DNA of 64,000 nt from Alteromonas mediterranea DE (lineage in GTDB: Bacteria > Pseudomonadota > Gammaproteobacteria > Enterobacterales > Alteromonadaceae). A program made the position numbers and the translations under genes. Each line of letters opens with the position of its first letter. The stretch's first letter is position 1. Below, one piece after another: positions 45,794 through 54,130 of the stretch. The stretch lies in the NCBI RefSeq assembly GCF_000020585.3, contig NC_011138.3, forward strand, positions 3,989,683 through 4,053,682, in the 5' to 3' direction. The notes below the pieces were generated by a model. That model saw only the letters and a list, made by a program, of their open reading frames with translations. It ran no database searches and had not been told where the DNA came from.

Positions 45794-46726
45794 TTAGCCG
45801 GCTTGCTTTGCCGATTCAACTAAACGTACAAACAACTCTTCAAGGCGATTTGATTTGTTGCGCATGCTCATAACCTGAACGCCTTTTTCACTTAACTGGG
45901 TGAACACTGGGTTTAGGCCTTCGGTTTTCTCTACGTCTACTTCAAGGGTGTGGTCGTCAATAAGCCGGTGTTCAAAACCGGCCAGTAAGCCACTGGCCTT
46001 TGCGGCGGTTTCAGGTATTTTGATGTCCAGCACAAAGGTTTCTACGTTCAGCTTCGAAAGCAGCGCTTTCATACTGGTATTTTCTACGATGGTGCCTTTG
46101 TTAATAATAGCGATGTTACGGCACAGCATTTCTGCTTCTTCAAGGTAGTGGGTAGTGAGGATAATAGTGATGCCTTGACGATTGATCTCTTCTAAAAAGC
46201 CCCACATAGAGCGGCGAATTTCAATATCAACACCCGCGGTTGGCTCGTCGAGAATAAGCAATTTAGGTTCATGCATAAGCGCGCGAGCTATCATTAGCCT
46301 GCGCTTCATACCGCCAGATAATTCGCGAGCCCGTGCATCGCGCTTTTCCCATAAGTCTAGTTGGGCCAAGTACTTTTTAGCGCGCTCCTTGGCTACGCTA
46401 CGCGGAACGCCATAATAGCCCGCTTGGTTGAGCACAATTTGCAATACGGTTTCAAACTGATTGAAATTGAACTCTTGCGGCACTAACCCTATACAGGCTT
46501 TAGCTTGTTCTTTCTGCGTTGTGAGGTCGTAACCAAACACAGAAACGCTTCCGTTTGTTTGGTTAACCAATGAACTGATGATACCAATAGTGGTAGATTT
46601 ACCCGCCCCATTCGGACCAAGTAGTGCGAAGAAGTCCCCTTCTTGCACGGTGAGATCTACGCCTTTTAGCGCTTGCACACCGCCTTTATAGGTTTTCGTT
46701 AACCCCTGAATATCCAACGCTTTCAT
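45794..46726 (-). CDS. yadG: ABC exporter ATP-binding protein (YadG type)
   Basis: A 310-residue ATPase of the DrrA/NodI-like group. Walker A GPNGAGKST is near 38-46, the Q-loop at VPQEFNFNQF, signature LSGGMKRRLMIARAL near 137-151 and Walker B LLILDEPTAGVD near 158-169. The C-terminal ~80 residues form the extra domain typical of this group. Together with the downstream permease it makes one exporter; the TrmB-like gene is the third cistron. Confidence 0.95.
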   Translation of the reverse strand: MKALDIQGLTKTYKGGVQALKGVDLTVQEGDFFALLGPNGAGKSTTIGIISSLVNQTNGSVSVFGYDLTTQKEQAKACIGLVPQEFNFNQFETVLQIVLNQAGYYGVPRSVAKERAKKYLAQLDLWEKRDARARELSGGMKRRLMIARALMHEPKLLILDEPTAGVDIEIRRSMWGFLEEINRQGITIILTTHYLEEAEMLCRNIAIINKGTIVENTSMKALLSKLNVETFVLDIKIPETAAKASGLLAGFEHRLIDDHTLEVDVEKTEGLNPVFTQLSEKGVQVMSMRNKSNRLEELFVRLVESAKQAG

Positions 46727-46786
46727 GATTTACCTGTGTTGAGAGTGTGACATCTAACCCGCGTAGGTAAGATTTGGTTATCTTAA

Positions 46787-46815
46787 TTGACAAAGTGTAA
46801 CCTAGTTCATGCTAT
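46787..46815 (+). promoter_or_regulatory. sigma-70-like promoter before the 27-codon ORF
   Basis: A perfect TTGACA at 46787-46792 and TGCTAT at 46810-46815 with a 17-base spacer. The start would be near 46822, leaving a ~48-base leader to the small ORF. Confidence 0.5.
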
Positions 46816-46869
46816 TAAATGAATACACTCGCGCTTAGTGGTTGCTTTAAACGGTTTAAGGAGTAGTAA

Positions 46870-46953
46870 GTGATAGCAAAAGCGCCAATTTCAACCTTAA
46901 CTGTAGATACAGTTTTAAAAGCGAAGCGACACTTTTTTAAAGGTGAGGCTTAA
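46870..46953 (+). CDS. possible 27-aa small protein
   Basis: GTG at 46870 is preceded by AAGGAG with a six-base gap, an excellent ribosome site. The 27-residue product (MIAKAPISTLTVDTVLK, then AKRHFFKGEA) is basic at its C-terminus and not hydrophobic. A promoter-like pair lies upstream and a hairpin (46960-46992, partly G-U paired) just after the stop. The arrangement of promoter, ribosome site, ORF and hairpin supports a real small gene or leader peptide, but length prevents certainty. Confidence 0.35.
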   Translation: MIAKAPISTLTVDTVLKAKRHFFKGEA

Positions 46954-47010
46954 ACAAAAACGCGCTGTGTACCGTTGGGGTAGCACACAGTGCAAAGGGT
47001 AGTTTTTTAG

Positions 47011-47039
47011 CGTAGAAGTTCAGCCTTACCGCTTCTACG
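47011..47039 (+). other. 8-bp perfect hairpin downstream of the small ORF
   Basis: CGTAGAAG (47011-47018) pairs with CTTCTACG (47032-47039) around a 13-base loop. No T run follows, so it is not a classical terminator. Confidence 0.45.
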
Positions 47040-47094
47040 GTAGAATCAGTTAGCTTATTGACTACAGGGCTTTGCGGCCATGATGTCTAGCGAG

Positions 47095-47208
47095 CTAACC
47101 TTCATCAGGCACAAGATATTTAACCCCACATTCATGGCATAAAAAGCCGTCAATTATGGAAATGTTGTGTTGCTTTTTAAAGGCCGCTAATCTGTGGCGG
47201 GGTCTAGC
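47095..47208 (-). pseudogene. possible remnant of a zinc-ribbon protein
   Basis: Minus-strand frame from a TAG at 47209-47211 to a TAG at 47095-47097 encodes 37 residues that end FLCHECGVKYLVPDEG, resembling a CxxC zinc-ribbon C-terminus. There is no ATG, GTG or TTG in the frame, so it cannot be a normal gene as it stands. It may be the 3' scrap of a deleted gene or chance. Confidence 0.2.
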
Positions 47209-47386
47209 CTAGCACGCCGTACAGCCTACAACGCTTAGGGGGAGACTGGGGTGAGGGCGTCTAAATACGTATCTCAAATATGGCATAAATGAGGCGGGCT
47301 TATGGATTTTATGTCGAACTTAAGCAAACCGCCGTTTTCACAGGTATAGTGTGCGCTCTATAACATTTTAAATTGCGGATTAATGT

Positions 47387-48076
47387 ATGCCAAAGACAAT
47401 CGCATTAGTAGAAGATGACGCAGCCATTCGAGAAAACTACATTATGGCGCTAAAAGCGCAGGGCTATAGCGTTAACGCATATGAAGATAGGCCATCTGCT
47501 GCTGAGGCGTTTAACCATACGCTGCCTGATTTGGCCATTATAGATATTGGCTTAAAAGATGAAATAGAAGGTGGTTTCATGCTGTGTCAGCAGCTTAGAG
47601 GGCTATCGCAAACGCTGCCTATTATCTTTTTTACCGCCCGAGATAACGATGTGGATACTATAAGTGGCCTTAGAATGGGTGCAGACGACTACCTGACTAA
47701 AGACATTAGTATGGCCCACTTATTGGCGCGTATCGCTGCGTTATTTAGAAGAACAGACTTACTTGCTGCCCCCTCTGAGCAAAAAGATGAGCTTAAAGTA
47801 GGCGATTTGAAAGTGGATGTGTCGCGAATGACCGTAAGTTGGCAGAACCAAGCGGTTTTGCTTACTGTTACCGAGTTTTGGATGTTGCACGCCCTTATTA
47901 AGCGACCGGGGCATGTAAAAAGCCGCCAACAGTTAATGGACGAGTCTCGCATGGTGGTAGACGACACCACCATTACTTCCCATATAAAGCGTATGCGTAA
48001 AAAGTTTGTGCAGTTAGACCCTAACTTTGATCACATCGATACGGTGTACGGCATGGGTTATCGCTGGCAGCTTTAA
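47387..48076 (+). CDS. OmpR-type response regulator, probably PdsR-like
   Basis: A 229-residue two-domain regulator. The receiver has acidic pocket EDD at 9-11, phospho-acceptor Asp53 (LAIIDIGL), Thr in FFTARD and Lys in DDYLTKD. The C-terminal winged helix contains VTEFWMLHALIKRPGHVKSRQQLM and TSHIKRMRKKF. It resembles the regulator called the proteobacterial dedicated sortase system response regulator (PdsR), but no sortase gene is in the window, so that name is tentative. The kinase gene follows after 112 bases. Confidence 0.9.
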   Translation: MPKTIALVEDDAAIRENYIMALKAQGYSVNAYEDRPSAAEAFNHTLPDLAIIDIGLKDEIEGGFMLCQQLRGLSQTLPIIFFTARDNDVDTISGLRMGADDYLTKDISMAHLLARIAALFRRTDLLAAPSEQKDELKVGDLKVDVSRMTVSWQNQAVLLTVTEFWMLHALIKRPGHVKSRQQLMDESRMVVDDTTITSHIKRMRKKFVQLDPNFDHIDTVYGMGYRWQL

Positions 48077-48188
48077 GGGGCTAGTGGCACAGCGTAATAC
48101 AAAATAACGGTATCTAGGGGGCAATATGATAGGGCGAGTAAACGAGTTTGTGTACCAGGGCTAAATAACAAGGCTGTGTATTAAAATC

Positions 48189-50357
48189 ATGGGATTTCGC
48201 TTTTCTATTCGCCTTCAGCTTATGGTGCTGTCGCTGTTTTTGTTCACCATCCCCTACCTGGGTTACAACTACGTGTGGGAGCTTGAGCAGTACCTGCGTA
48301 ACGGCCAAGAACAAACCATGATTGGCACCGCCCGCGCTGTTGCCACCGCACTTCATGAACGTCCTGCGCTTTTTGATAGCCAATCGGCATACCTTCAAGA
48401 CGTACGCCCCGGCACTGATCTTTACGCCCTGCCTATTCCGTCGCCCATTCGCCTTGATGGCGAACTCAACGACTGGCAGCAAGTCAGTGAGTTAATAAGT
48501 GAATATGATGGTGATGAGGTTATCGAGTATTACAACGGGTACGACGGCAAGCCGACCAGCTTGTCTTTTACACACATGGTAGGCCGCTATGGGCAGTTTC
48601 TTTATGCCATGTTTGAAGTTAGCGATGACACTCTGTTATGGCGTCAGCCCAATAGTTTAAGCGTCGAAACCGGCGACCACCTGCTGATTGGCATGGAAAC
48701 GCCACAAGGTGAATTGGCAAGATATGTTGTTGCGCCGTATGAAAGCGGTTGGGTTAACGCCTATAAGTTAGCGAAAAACACTACAACGACGCGAGCGGTA
48801 GAGAACGCGCTATCGATACAAGGCCGCTGGCAAGAAACCGCGACAGGTTACAACATTGAGCTACGCTTTCCGCTGTCGATGACCACTGGCGGTTTAGCTT
48901 TTACCCTCGTCGATGTAGATAATAGTACGAACCGGCTTAAGCAGTACGCGTTAGGTAGCGCTAACACTAAGGTGCTTAGTGAGCTTGGCACGGTTATCAC
49001 CCCCTCCCCCGAAATAGAGCGCATACTGGCTGGGCTAAAATATGCCGACTCTCGCGTATGGGTGGTAGATAAACACAAGCGAGTACTCGCCCGCGCTGGC
49101 GATATTCAGTCAGCAACGGGTATTGAAGTGGATAAAAAAGAATCACCGTCTAACCCCGTTTGGCACTGGGTTGAAAGTAAGTGGTTACTTCCTCTTTATT
49201 ACCAAATTCTTACACGCCCACCGGCTGACTTTATTGACGAGCTTGACGACGCATACGCCCTTGTAGGGCAAGACTTAGGCACCGTACTGAACGGTCAGCC
49301 CGAGTCATTATGGCGCTTGTCACCTGATAACAAAGCCATAGTACTTTCCGCCGCCTACCCTATTTTTATTGAAGGTAACGTAATGGGCGCGGTTATCGTT
49401 GAGCAAACGACAAACGGCATACGCACGTTAAGAAACCGTGCATTAGAACAGTTATTTCACGTGATATTAGCGGTGATGAGTATAGGTACCTTAGGCCTGC
49501 TGCTGTTTGCTACGCGCATTTCCAATCGCATTCGCTCGCTGAGAGATGATACTGAAGCCGTTATTGACGATAACGGAAAAATTATTGGCACCTTGCCGGC
49601 ATCTAATCAGCGAGATGAAATTGGCGACCTATCCCGCTCTTTCGCCGATGTTCTTTCACGCTTGCAGCAATATAACTCCTATTTGGAAAATATGGCGTCA
49701 CGTTTATCTCACGAGCTAAGAACGCCTATTGCAGTGGTAAAATCGTCACTAGATATGCTTTCTCATGTTAACGACACGTCGCAACAAGCGGTATTCGTAG
49801 AGCGCGCTCAGTCTGGTGTGAATCGCTTAAGCACTATCTTAAACAGCATGAGTGAAGCGACCCGCCTTGAACAAGCCATTGCTCAAGAAGATATGGCCCA
49901 GTTTAATATTGTTGAAGTAATACAGGGGTGCGTTGAAGGTTATAAACACGCTTATGCGCAAAGGATTTGGCGCTTTTCAACGTCAGATAATACGCTACCC
50001 GTTTATGGCTCTGCTGAGTTAGTGGCTCAACTCTTTGATAAGGTTATTTCAAACGCGGTAGATTTCAGCCAAGACAACGACGAAATTGTGATTTCTCTTG
50101 AAAAAAAAGACAAGCAGGTGTTTTTGAGCGTAAGCAACCCTGGTCCGTTATTGCCACAAGGTATGAAAAGCCAGCTAACCCAGTCTATGGTATCGGTTAG
50201 AAAAGAAAACGAGATGCAAAATACCACTCACTCCCCCCATTTAGGTCTCGGCCTGTACATCGCTAATATGATTGCAAATTTTCATAAGGGCCAGCTTTTA
50301 CTGAACGACAAGACAGATGGCACTGGGGTTATTGTCACTATTACTTTCCCATTATGA
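48189..50357 (+). CDS. membrane histidine kinase with CBM9-like sensor (possibly PdsS)
   Basis: A 722-residue sensor kinase. A helix near 10-30 and a second near 420-445 (LFHVILAVMSIGTLGLLLFA) bracket a ~390-residue periplasmic sensor. The sensor contains a stretch like carbohydrate-binding/DOMON beta-sandwich domains: PSPIRLDGELNDWQ near 90-103 and GYNIELRFPLSM near 220-231. After a HAMP region come the phospho-acceptor box SHELRTPIAVVKSS, the N-box NAVDFSQDNDE and G-box LGLGLYIANM. It pairs with the upstream regulator. The length and sensor suggest the PdsS family, but without a linked sortase the stimulus is unknown. Confidence 0.9.
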   Translation: MGFRFSIRLQLMVLSLFLFTIPYLGYNYVWELEQYLRNGQEQTMIGTARAVATALHERPALFDSQSAYLQDVRPGTDLYALPIPSPIRLDGELNDWQQVSELISEYDGDEVIEYYNGYDGKPTSLSFTHMVGRYGQFLYAMFEVSDDTLLWRQPNSLSVETGDHLLIGMETPQGELARYVVAPYESGWVNAYKLAKNTTTTRAVENALSIQGRWQETATGYNIELRFPLSMTTGGLAFTLVDVDNSTNRLKQYALGSANTKVLSELGTVITPSPEIERILAGLKYADSRVWVVDKHKRVLARAGDIQSATGIEVDKKESPSNPVWHWVESKWLLPLYYQILTRPPADFIDELDDAYALVGQDLGTVLNGQPESLWRLSPDNKAIVLSAAYPIFIEGNVMGAVIVEQTTNGIRTLRNRALEQLFHVILAVMSIGTLGLLLFATRISNRIRSLRDDTEAVIDDNGKIIGTLPASNQRDEIGDLSRSFADVLSRLQQYNSYLENMASRLSHELRTPIAVVKSSLDMLSHVNDTSQQAVFVERAQSGVNRLSTILNSMSEATRLEQAIAQEDMAQFNIVEVIQGCVEGYKHAYAQRIWRFSTSDNTLPVYGSAELVAQLFDKVISNAVDFSQDNDEIVISLEKKDKQVFLSVSNPGPLLPQGMKSQLTQSMVSVRKENEMQNTTHSPHLGLGLYIANMIANFHKGQLLLNDKTDGTGVIVTITFPL

Positions 50358-50530
50358 TCATTGATGCTTGGCACGAGACCAACCACAGTGACTTGCAAAT
50401 AGCATCCCTTTTGTTAGTTAGCCCCCTTATTAAAGCCTTTAAAAAAACTGGAAAATCAGCAACTTGTGTTATAGCACCCGAGTCTACTAACCCTTCAGTT
50501 TAGCAATATTAAAATCTCCTTTTAAAATGC

Positions 50531-50549
50531 AATAATGAGAATGTTTATC
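50531..50549. promoter_or_regulatory. Fur box upstream of the siderophore receptor
   Basis: The 19-base site matches the Fur consensus GATAATGATAATCATTATC at 15 positions by hand alignment. It lies about 70 bases before the receptor start, a normal operator position. Confidence 0.75.
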
Positions 50550-50618
50550 ATTTATATTTACATTAGCCGTCTGATTACATAAACTTCGTCGTCCTTACAC
50601 ACACTCAAGGGAAACAGA

Positions 50619-52925
50619 ATGAAAAACACTAAATTAACGATGGGTGCACAAACCATCGCCGCGGCGCTGGCATTTGGCGGCGGTGCAGTTATGGCACAGG
50701 AAAGTGTAGAGAAGTGCGAAGATGCGACATCTGCTGAATGTAAAGCAGCATCTGATGAAGCCATAGAGCTCATTCGCATTCATGGCGTTCAGCAATCTAT
50801 CTACCGCTACAACAAGTCTGGCGATCCTCGACGCTTAGCGGACTTAGTCGATACACCACAAACCATTAGTGTTCTTACTCAAGACCAAATTCAAGAAAGC
50901 GGAAGAACCGACCTTAAAGACATTTTACAAGCGCAAGCTGGTGTAACGTTAGGTACTGGTGAGAATGGTAATGCTTTTGGTGACCGCTACATCATTCGTG
51001 GCCACGAAGCGCGCAGTGACGTATTTGTTGATGGTCTGCGCGACCCGGGTATGACAACACGTGAAAGTTTCGCAACCGAGCGTGTTGAAATTACTAAAGG
51101 CCCGAGCTCTACTTTCGCAGGCCGTGGCTCTTCAGGTGGTGCGGTTAACTCTATCACCAAAAAGGCGTCTACCGCTTATAACTTCGGCCGTGTTGATGCC
51201 GCAGTTGGTACCGATGAGCACATGCGTTTAACCGTTGATTTAAACAAAACGCTTAGTGAAACCAGCGCAGTGCGATTAAATGGCCTTTATTCTTCTGAAG
51301 ATAAGCCAGGACGTGAAGGCATTGAGCGTGACCGTGAAGGTGTGCAGCTTTCTTATGTGAATCAGCCTACTGACCGCTTGTCGTTCACTGGCGACTTGTA
51401 TTACCTCAATGCAGAAGACATTCCTGACCTAGGTAGCTATTACGATCGTGATGCAGGCTACCCGCTTGAAGATATACCTGTGTATGCACAAGACGAGGAC
51501 TTCCAGAACTCGGAAGTGACCACATTCACCTTGCGTACTGAGTATGACATTAGCGATAACGTGCGTTTTTATAACGCAACCCGTGTAGGTAAAACGGAAA
51601 ACGAATATATTACGACAGGTATGCGCGGCACGAACCGTGACGCAACAGACCCTACTGCACCAGGGGCGTATACGCTTTCATTGAGCAACCACCAAGGTTG
51701 GCAGGAAGTTGACTATGTAACTACACAGTTTAACCTTTTTTGGGATACGGCTTTCGCAGGCGTTGACCACCGCTTTGTATTCGGTTTTGAATATACCGAT
51801 GAGTCGGTAGACAACGGCGTGTTCAATATGGATTACACCAATCCATCAAACTGTTTAACCAGCGGCCGCCGCGGTGTATCTGAAAGCTATTGCTTGTTAG
51901 ATGGCAGTGGCAACGAAGTTGAAAACATCAGTGGATTAATGGGCAAAGCCTTCACACGTGGTGATGCAGATGCGCTGTTTGATATTGAAACCTACTCACT
52001 CTATGTTATGGACACCTTTGAACTTACCGATGACCTTAACGTTTTCGCCGGTCTTCGTGTAGATAGCTACGATTACACCAATGCAACGTCAGGACGCAGT
52101 GGTGATCAGCTTTATGCCTTCGAGGATGAACTGTACAACGGTCATTTAGGCTTAGTTTACGACGTAACTGAAAACGGCAATATCTACGCCTCGTATAGCA
52201 CGGCAACCAACATAAACGGCGGTGAGTCAGATCTTGGTGCTAACTGTGGTTATGGCGGTATTTGTGGTACACCAGAACAAGCATCTCAAGCAGACCCAGA
52301 ACAAGTAGAAAACATTGAGTTAGGTACCAAATGGTCACTGTTCGATGAAAAGCTAGTCGCCAATGCAGCACTTTTCCGTATCACCAAAAGTGATGTACAT
52401 GAAAGTGTAGGTGATGCCTACTCAACGCTTGGCACATTGAATACCGGTGAAAACCGCGTAGAAGGTATTGAGTTTGGTTTAAGCGGTGACATTACCGATA
52501 AGCTTAGCATTCAGGCGTCTGCTGCGTTCATGGACTCAGAAGTGCTTAAATCATACAGTGAAGATAACCTTGGCTTAGCACTAAGTAACTTTGCTGATGA
52601 GAGTTTCTATATTCAAATGCGTTATCAGCCTAACGAGAAATTTGCCTTTGGTGGAGACTACAGCTATCAGTCAGAAATGTATGGTGGTCAACCAGATACT
52701 GCAGCTGGCTATAGCGCTGAAACCGGAGAGTACTCTATCGTAGTTCCTGATTATCAAGTGGTTAATCTATTTGCTAACTACTATCACTCAGAGTCACTAA
52801 CTTTCCGTGTTAACATTGGAAACTTGTTTGACGAAGAATACTGGACGGCAGCCTACCGTTCTGGCGCCTTCATGTATATCGGTGATGGTCGCAACATTAC
52901 AGGTACCGTTAGCTACGAATTTTAA
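50619..52925 (+). CDS. TonB-dependent siderophore receptor (Fiu/catecholate type)
   Basis: A 768-residue outer-membrane receptor for Fe(III)-siderophore uptake. The signal peptide is 1-26 (cleavage after AVMA). The plug domain contains LVDTPQTISVLTQDQIQESGRTDLKDILQ, IIRGHEARSDVFVDGLRD and VEITKGPSSTFAGRGSSGGAVN, characteristic of siderophore receptors. The barrel ends in TVSYEF with C-terminal Phe. A short possible TonB-box-like stretch (IELIRIHG) precedes the plug. It has a Fur box upstream, and a PiuC-type hydroxylase gene follows, as for E. coli fiu-ybiX. The siderophore cannot be told from sequence. Confidence 0.93.
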   Translation: MKNTKLTMGAQTIAAALAFGGGAVMAQESVEKCEDATSAECKAASDEAIELIRIHGVQQSIYRYNKSGDPRRLADLVDTPQTISVLTQDQIQESGRTDLKDILQAQAGVTLGTGENGNAFGDRYIIRGHEARSDVFVDGLRDPGMTTRESFATERVEITKGPSSTFAGRGSSGGAVNSITKKASTAYNFGRVDAAVGTDEHMRLTVDLNKTLSETSAVRLNGLYSSEDKPGREGIERDREGVQLSYVNQPTDRLSFTGDLYYLNAEDIPDLGSYYDRDAGYPLEDIPVYAQDEDFQNSEVTTFTLRTEYDISDNVRFYNATRVGKTENEYITTGMRGTNRDATDPTAPGAYTLSLSNHQGWQEVDYVTTQFNLFWDTAFAGVDHRFVFGFEYTDESVDNGVFNMDYTNPSNCLTSGRRGVSESYCLLDGSGNEVENISGLMGKAFTRGDADALFDIETYSLYVMDTFELTDDLNVFAGLRVDSYDYTNATSGRSGDQLYAFEDELYNGHLGLVYDVTENGNIYASYSTATNINGGESDLGANCGYGGICGTPEQASQADPEQVENIELGTKWSLFDEKLVANAALFRITKSDVHESVGDAYSTLGTLNTGENRVEGIEFGLSGDITDKLSIQASAAFMDSEVLKSYSEDNLGLALSNFADESFYIQMRYQPNEKFAFGGDYSYQSEMYGGQPDTAAGYSAETGEYSIVVPDYQVVNLFANYYHSESLTFRVNIGNLFDEEYWTAAYRSGAFMYIGDGRNITGTVSYEF

Positions 52926-52934
52926 TGCTAGTAT

Positions 52935-52965
52935 GACCTAGGCAGGCAACTGCCTAGGTCTTTTT
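52935..52965 (+). terminator. rho-independent terminator after the receptor gene
   Basis: A perfect 11-bp stem (52935-52945 / 52950-52960) around GCAA followed by T5. It separates the receptor from the hydroxylase gene, so the latter is expressed by readthrough or its own promoter. Confidence 0.93.
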
Positions 52966-52997
52966 ATATTAAAAACACCCTTAAAAGCGTTGAAAAC

Positions 52998-53678
52998 ATG
53001 ATTATTATTGATGACCTACTGACAAAAGACGAAGTGACTCAGTTTCGCCAGCAGTTAGCGAGTGTTCCCTTTAATGACGGGAAGAGCACGGCAATGGGTA
53101 TGGCGGCAGGTGTTAAAAATAATGGTCAGGCAGACGCCCAAGACAGTCGCGTTCAGCAGCTTGCTAACGCGTTACTAAGTAAGCTGGGCAATAACCCTAC
53201 CGTCATCTCAGGCGCGTTGCCTCAACGTATATTTCCACCTTGCTTTAACCGCTACAGCGAGTCGCAAACCTACGGCTATCACGTAGACGCCGCCATTATG
53301 CGTATTCCGAACACGCCAGATGTATTAAGAAGCGATATGTCGATGACCGTTTTCTTAACGCCTAAAGAAGACTATGAAGGCGGAGAATTAGTTATTCAAA
53401 CCGGGTTCGGGGAACAAAAAGTTAAGTGCGATGCCGGAAGCGCCATTTTATATCCCTCATCGAGCCTCCATAAAGTCACGCCCGTCACGAAAGGCGAGCG
53501 CATCGCGGCCATTACATGGATACAAAGCATGGTGAGCGACCAGCAAATGCGTGAAACCCTTTTCCAGCTTGATCAAAGCATTCAATCATTGGTTAACGTA
53601 GGCACCGCAGAGCGAGAGCAGCTTGATGGACTTCATCATGTTTACCATAACTTGGTCAGAAAGTTTTCTCAGGTTTAA
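52998..53678 (+). CDS. PiuC/YbiX-type Fe(II)/2-oxoglutarate-dependent PKHD hydroxylase
   Basis: A 226-residue 2OG-Fe(II) dioxygenase. Iron ligands are His-x-Asp in YGYHVDAAIMR near 93-103 and the distal His in SSSLHKVTPV near 155-164, with Arg in KGERIAAITW for 2-oxoglutarate. YbiX/PiuC genes commonly sit after catecholate-siderophore receptors; the substrate is not established. It is downstream of the receptor past a strong terminator. The start ATG at 52998 has only a weak ribosome site. Confidence 0.92.
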   Translation: MIIIDDLLTKDEVTQFRQQLASVPFNDGKSTAMGMAAGVKNNGQADAQDSRVQQLANALLSKLGNNPTVISGALPQRIFPPCFNRYSESQTYGYHVDAAIMRIPNTPDVLRSDMSMTVFLTPKEDYEGGELVIQTGFGEQKVKCDAGSAILYPSSSLHKVTPVTKGERIAAITWIQSMVSDQQMRETLFQLDQSIQSLVNVGTAEREQLDGLHHVYHNLVRKFSQV

Positions 53679-53817
53679 CCGCGATTAAACTCAAGCACAA
53701 TCTGACACAAGTACTATCGCAAAAGTTTTCTTGAGAGCGAACGAAATAAACACCTAGTCAACAAGGTCTTATACTAAAGGTGTAGCGAGTTGTATATTAC
53801 TGAGTTTATTCTATGAC
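53679..53817. other. 139-bp spacer before the MITE
   Basis: Lies between the hydroxylase stop and the left end of the MITE-like element. No ORF, hairpin or repeat was seen. Confidence 0.5.
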
Positions 53818-54086
53818 TAATACCAATCCGCATAGATAAGTGCCCACTCAGAAGGCGCTGGCAAGTTTCCTAGCAAAGCGTGGGAATGCAGGAATGGCTG
53901 CTCCCTTTCAAATTCCCAGAATGAAGCTAGGAAGCTTGCCAGACCTTCCCGAAGGGCGAGTTTAAAATGTCCGTACTCTTTGTTGTGTCACCTTGATGTA
54001 GAGCCACTATACCTGCGGTAACACGCCGCGATTACGAACATTTTAACTCTCGCTGAGTGGGTAATTATCTATACGGACTGGTATAA
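53818..54086. mobile_element. MITE-like element with 34-bp terminal inverted repeats
   Basis: The ends, 53818-53851 and 54053-54086, are inverted copies of each other matching at about 29 of 34 positions. The element is 269 bp and codes for nothing. Inside are nested inverted repeats: 53858-53874 against 53926-53942 (16 of 17) and 53881-53887 against 53912-53918 (perfect), so single strands would fold into a long structure. This is the form of a non-autonomous transposon. No transposase gene is in the window, so the parent element is unknown. TA is at both outer borders and may be target-site duplication. Confidence 0.82.
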
Positions 54087-54087
54087 T
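54079..54087 (+). promoter_or_regulatory. extended -10 promoter at the MITE right end
   Basis: TGG then TATAAT (54079-54087) is a consensus extended -10 element, straddling the right terminal repeat and one base of flank. It faces the cupredoxin gene with a predicted leader of about 37 bases. The -35 region is poor, as extended -10 promoters allow. Confidence 0.5.
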
Positions 54088-54130
54088 TCAATCGATGCTC
54101 TCTTTTAACCCTAACCTTTGTGGTACTTGG

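Larger units (their letters stand above)
46727..47386. other. 660-bp region between yadG and the response regulator gene
   Basis: Holds a promoter-like pair (46787-46815), a 27-codon ORF with a strong ribosome site (46870-46953), two hairpins (46960-46992 and 47011-47039) and, on the minus strand, a start-less frame resembling the end of a zinc-ribbon protein (47095-47208). Together these suggest a small gene plus a gene remnant. Confidence 0.5.
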
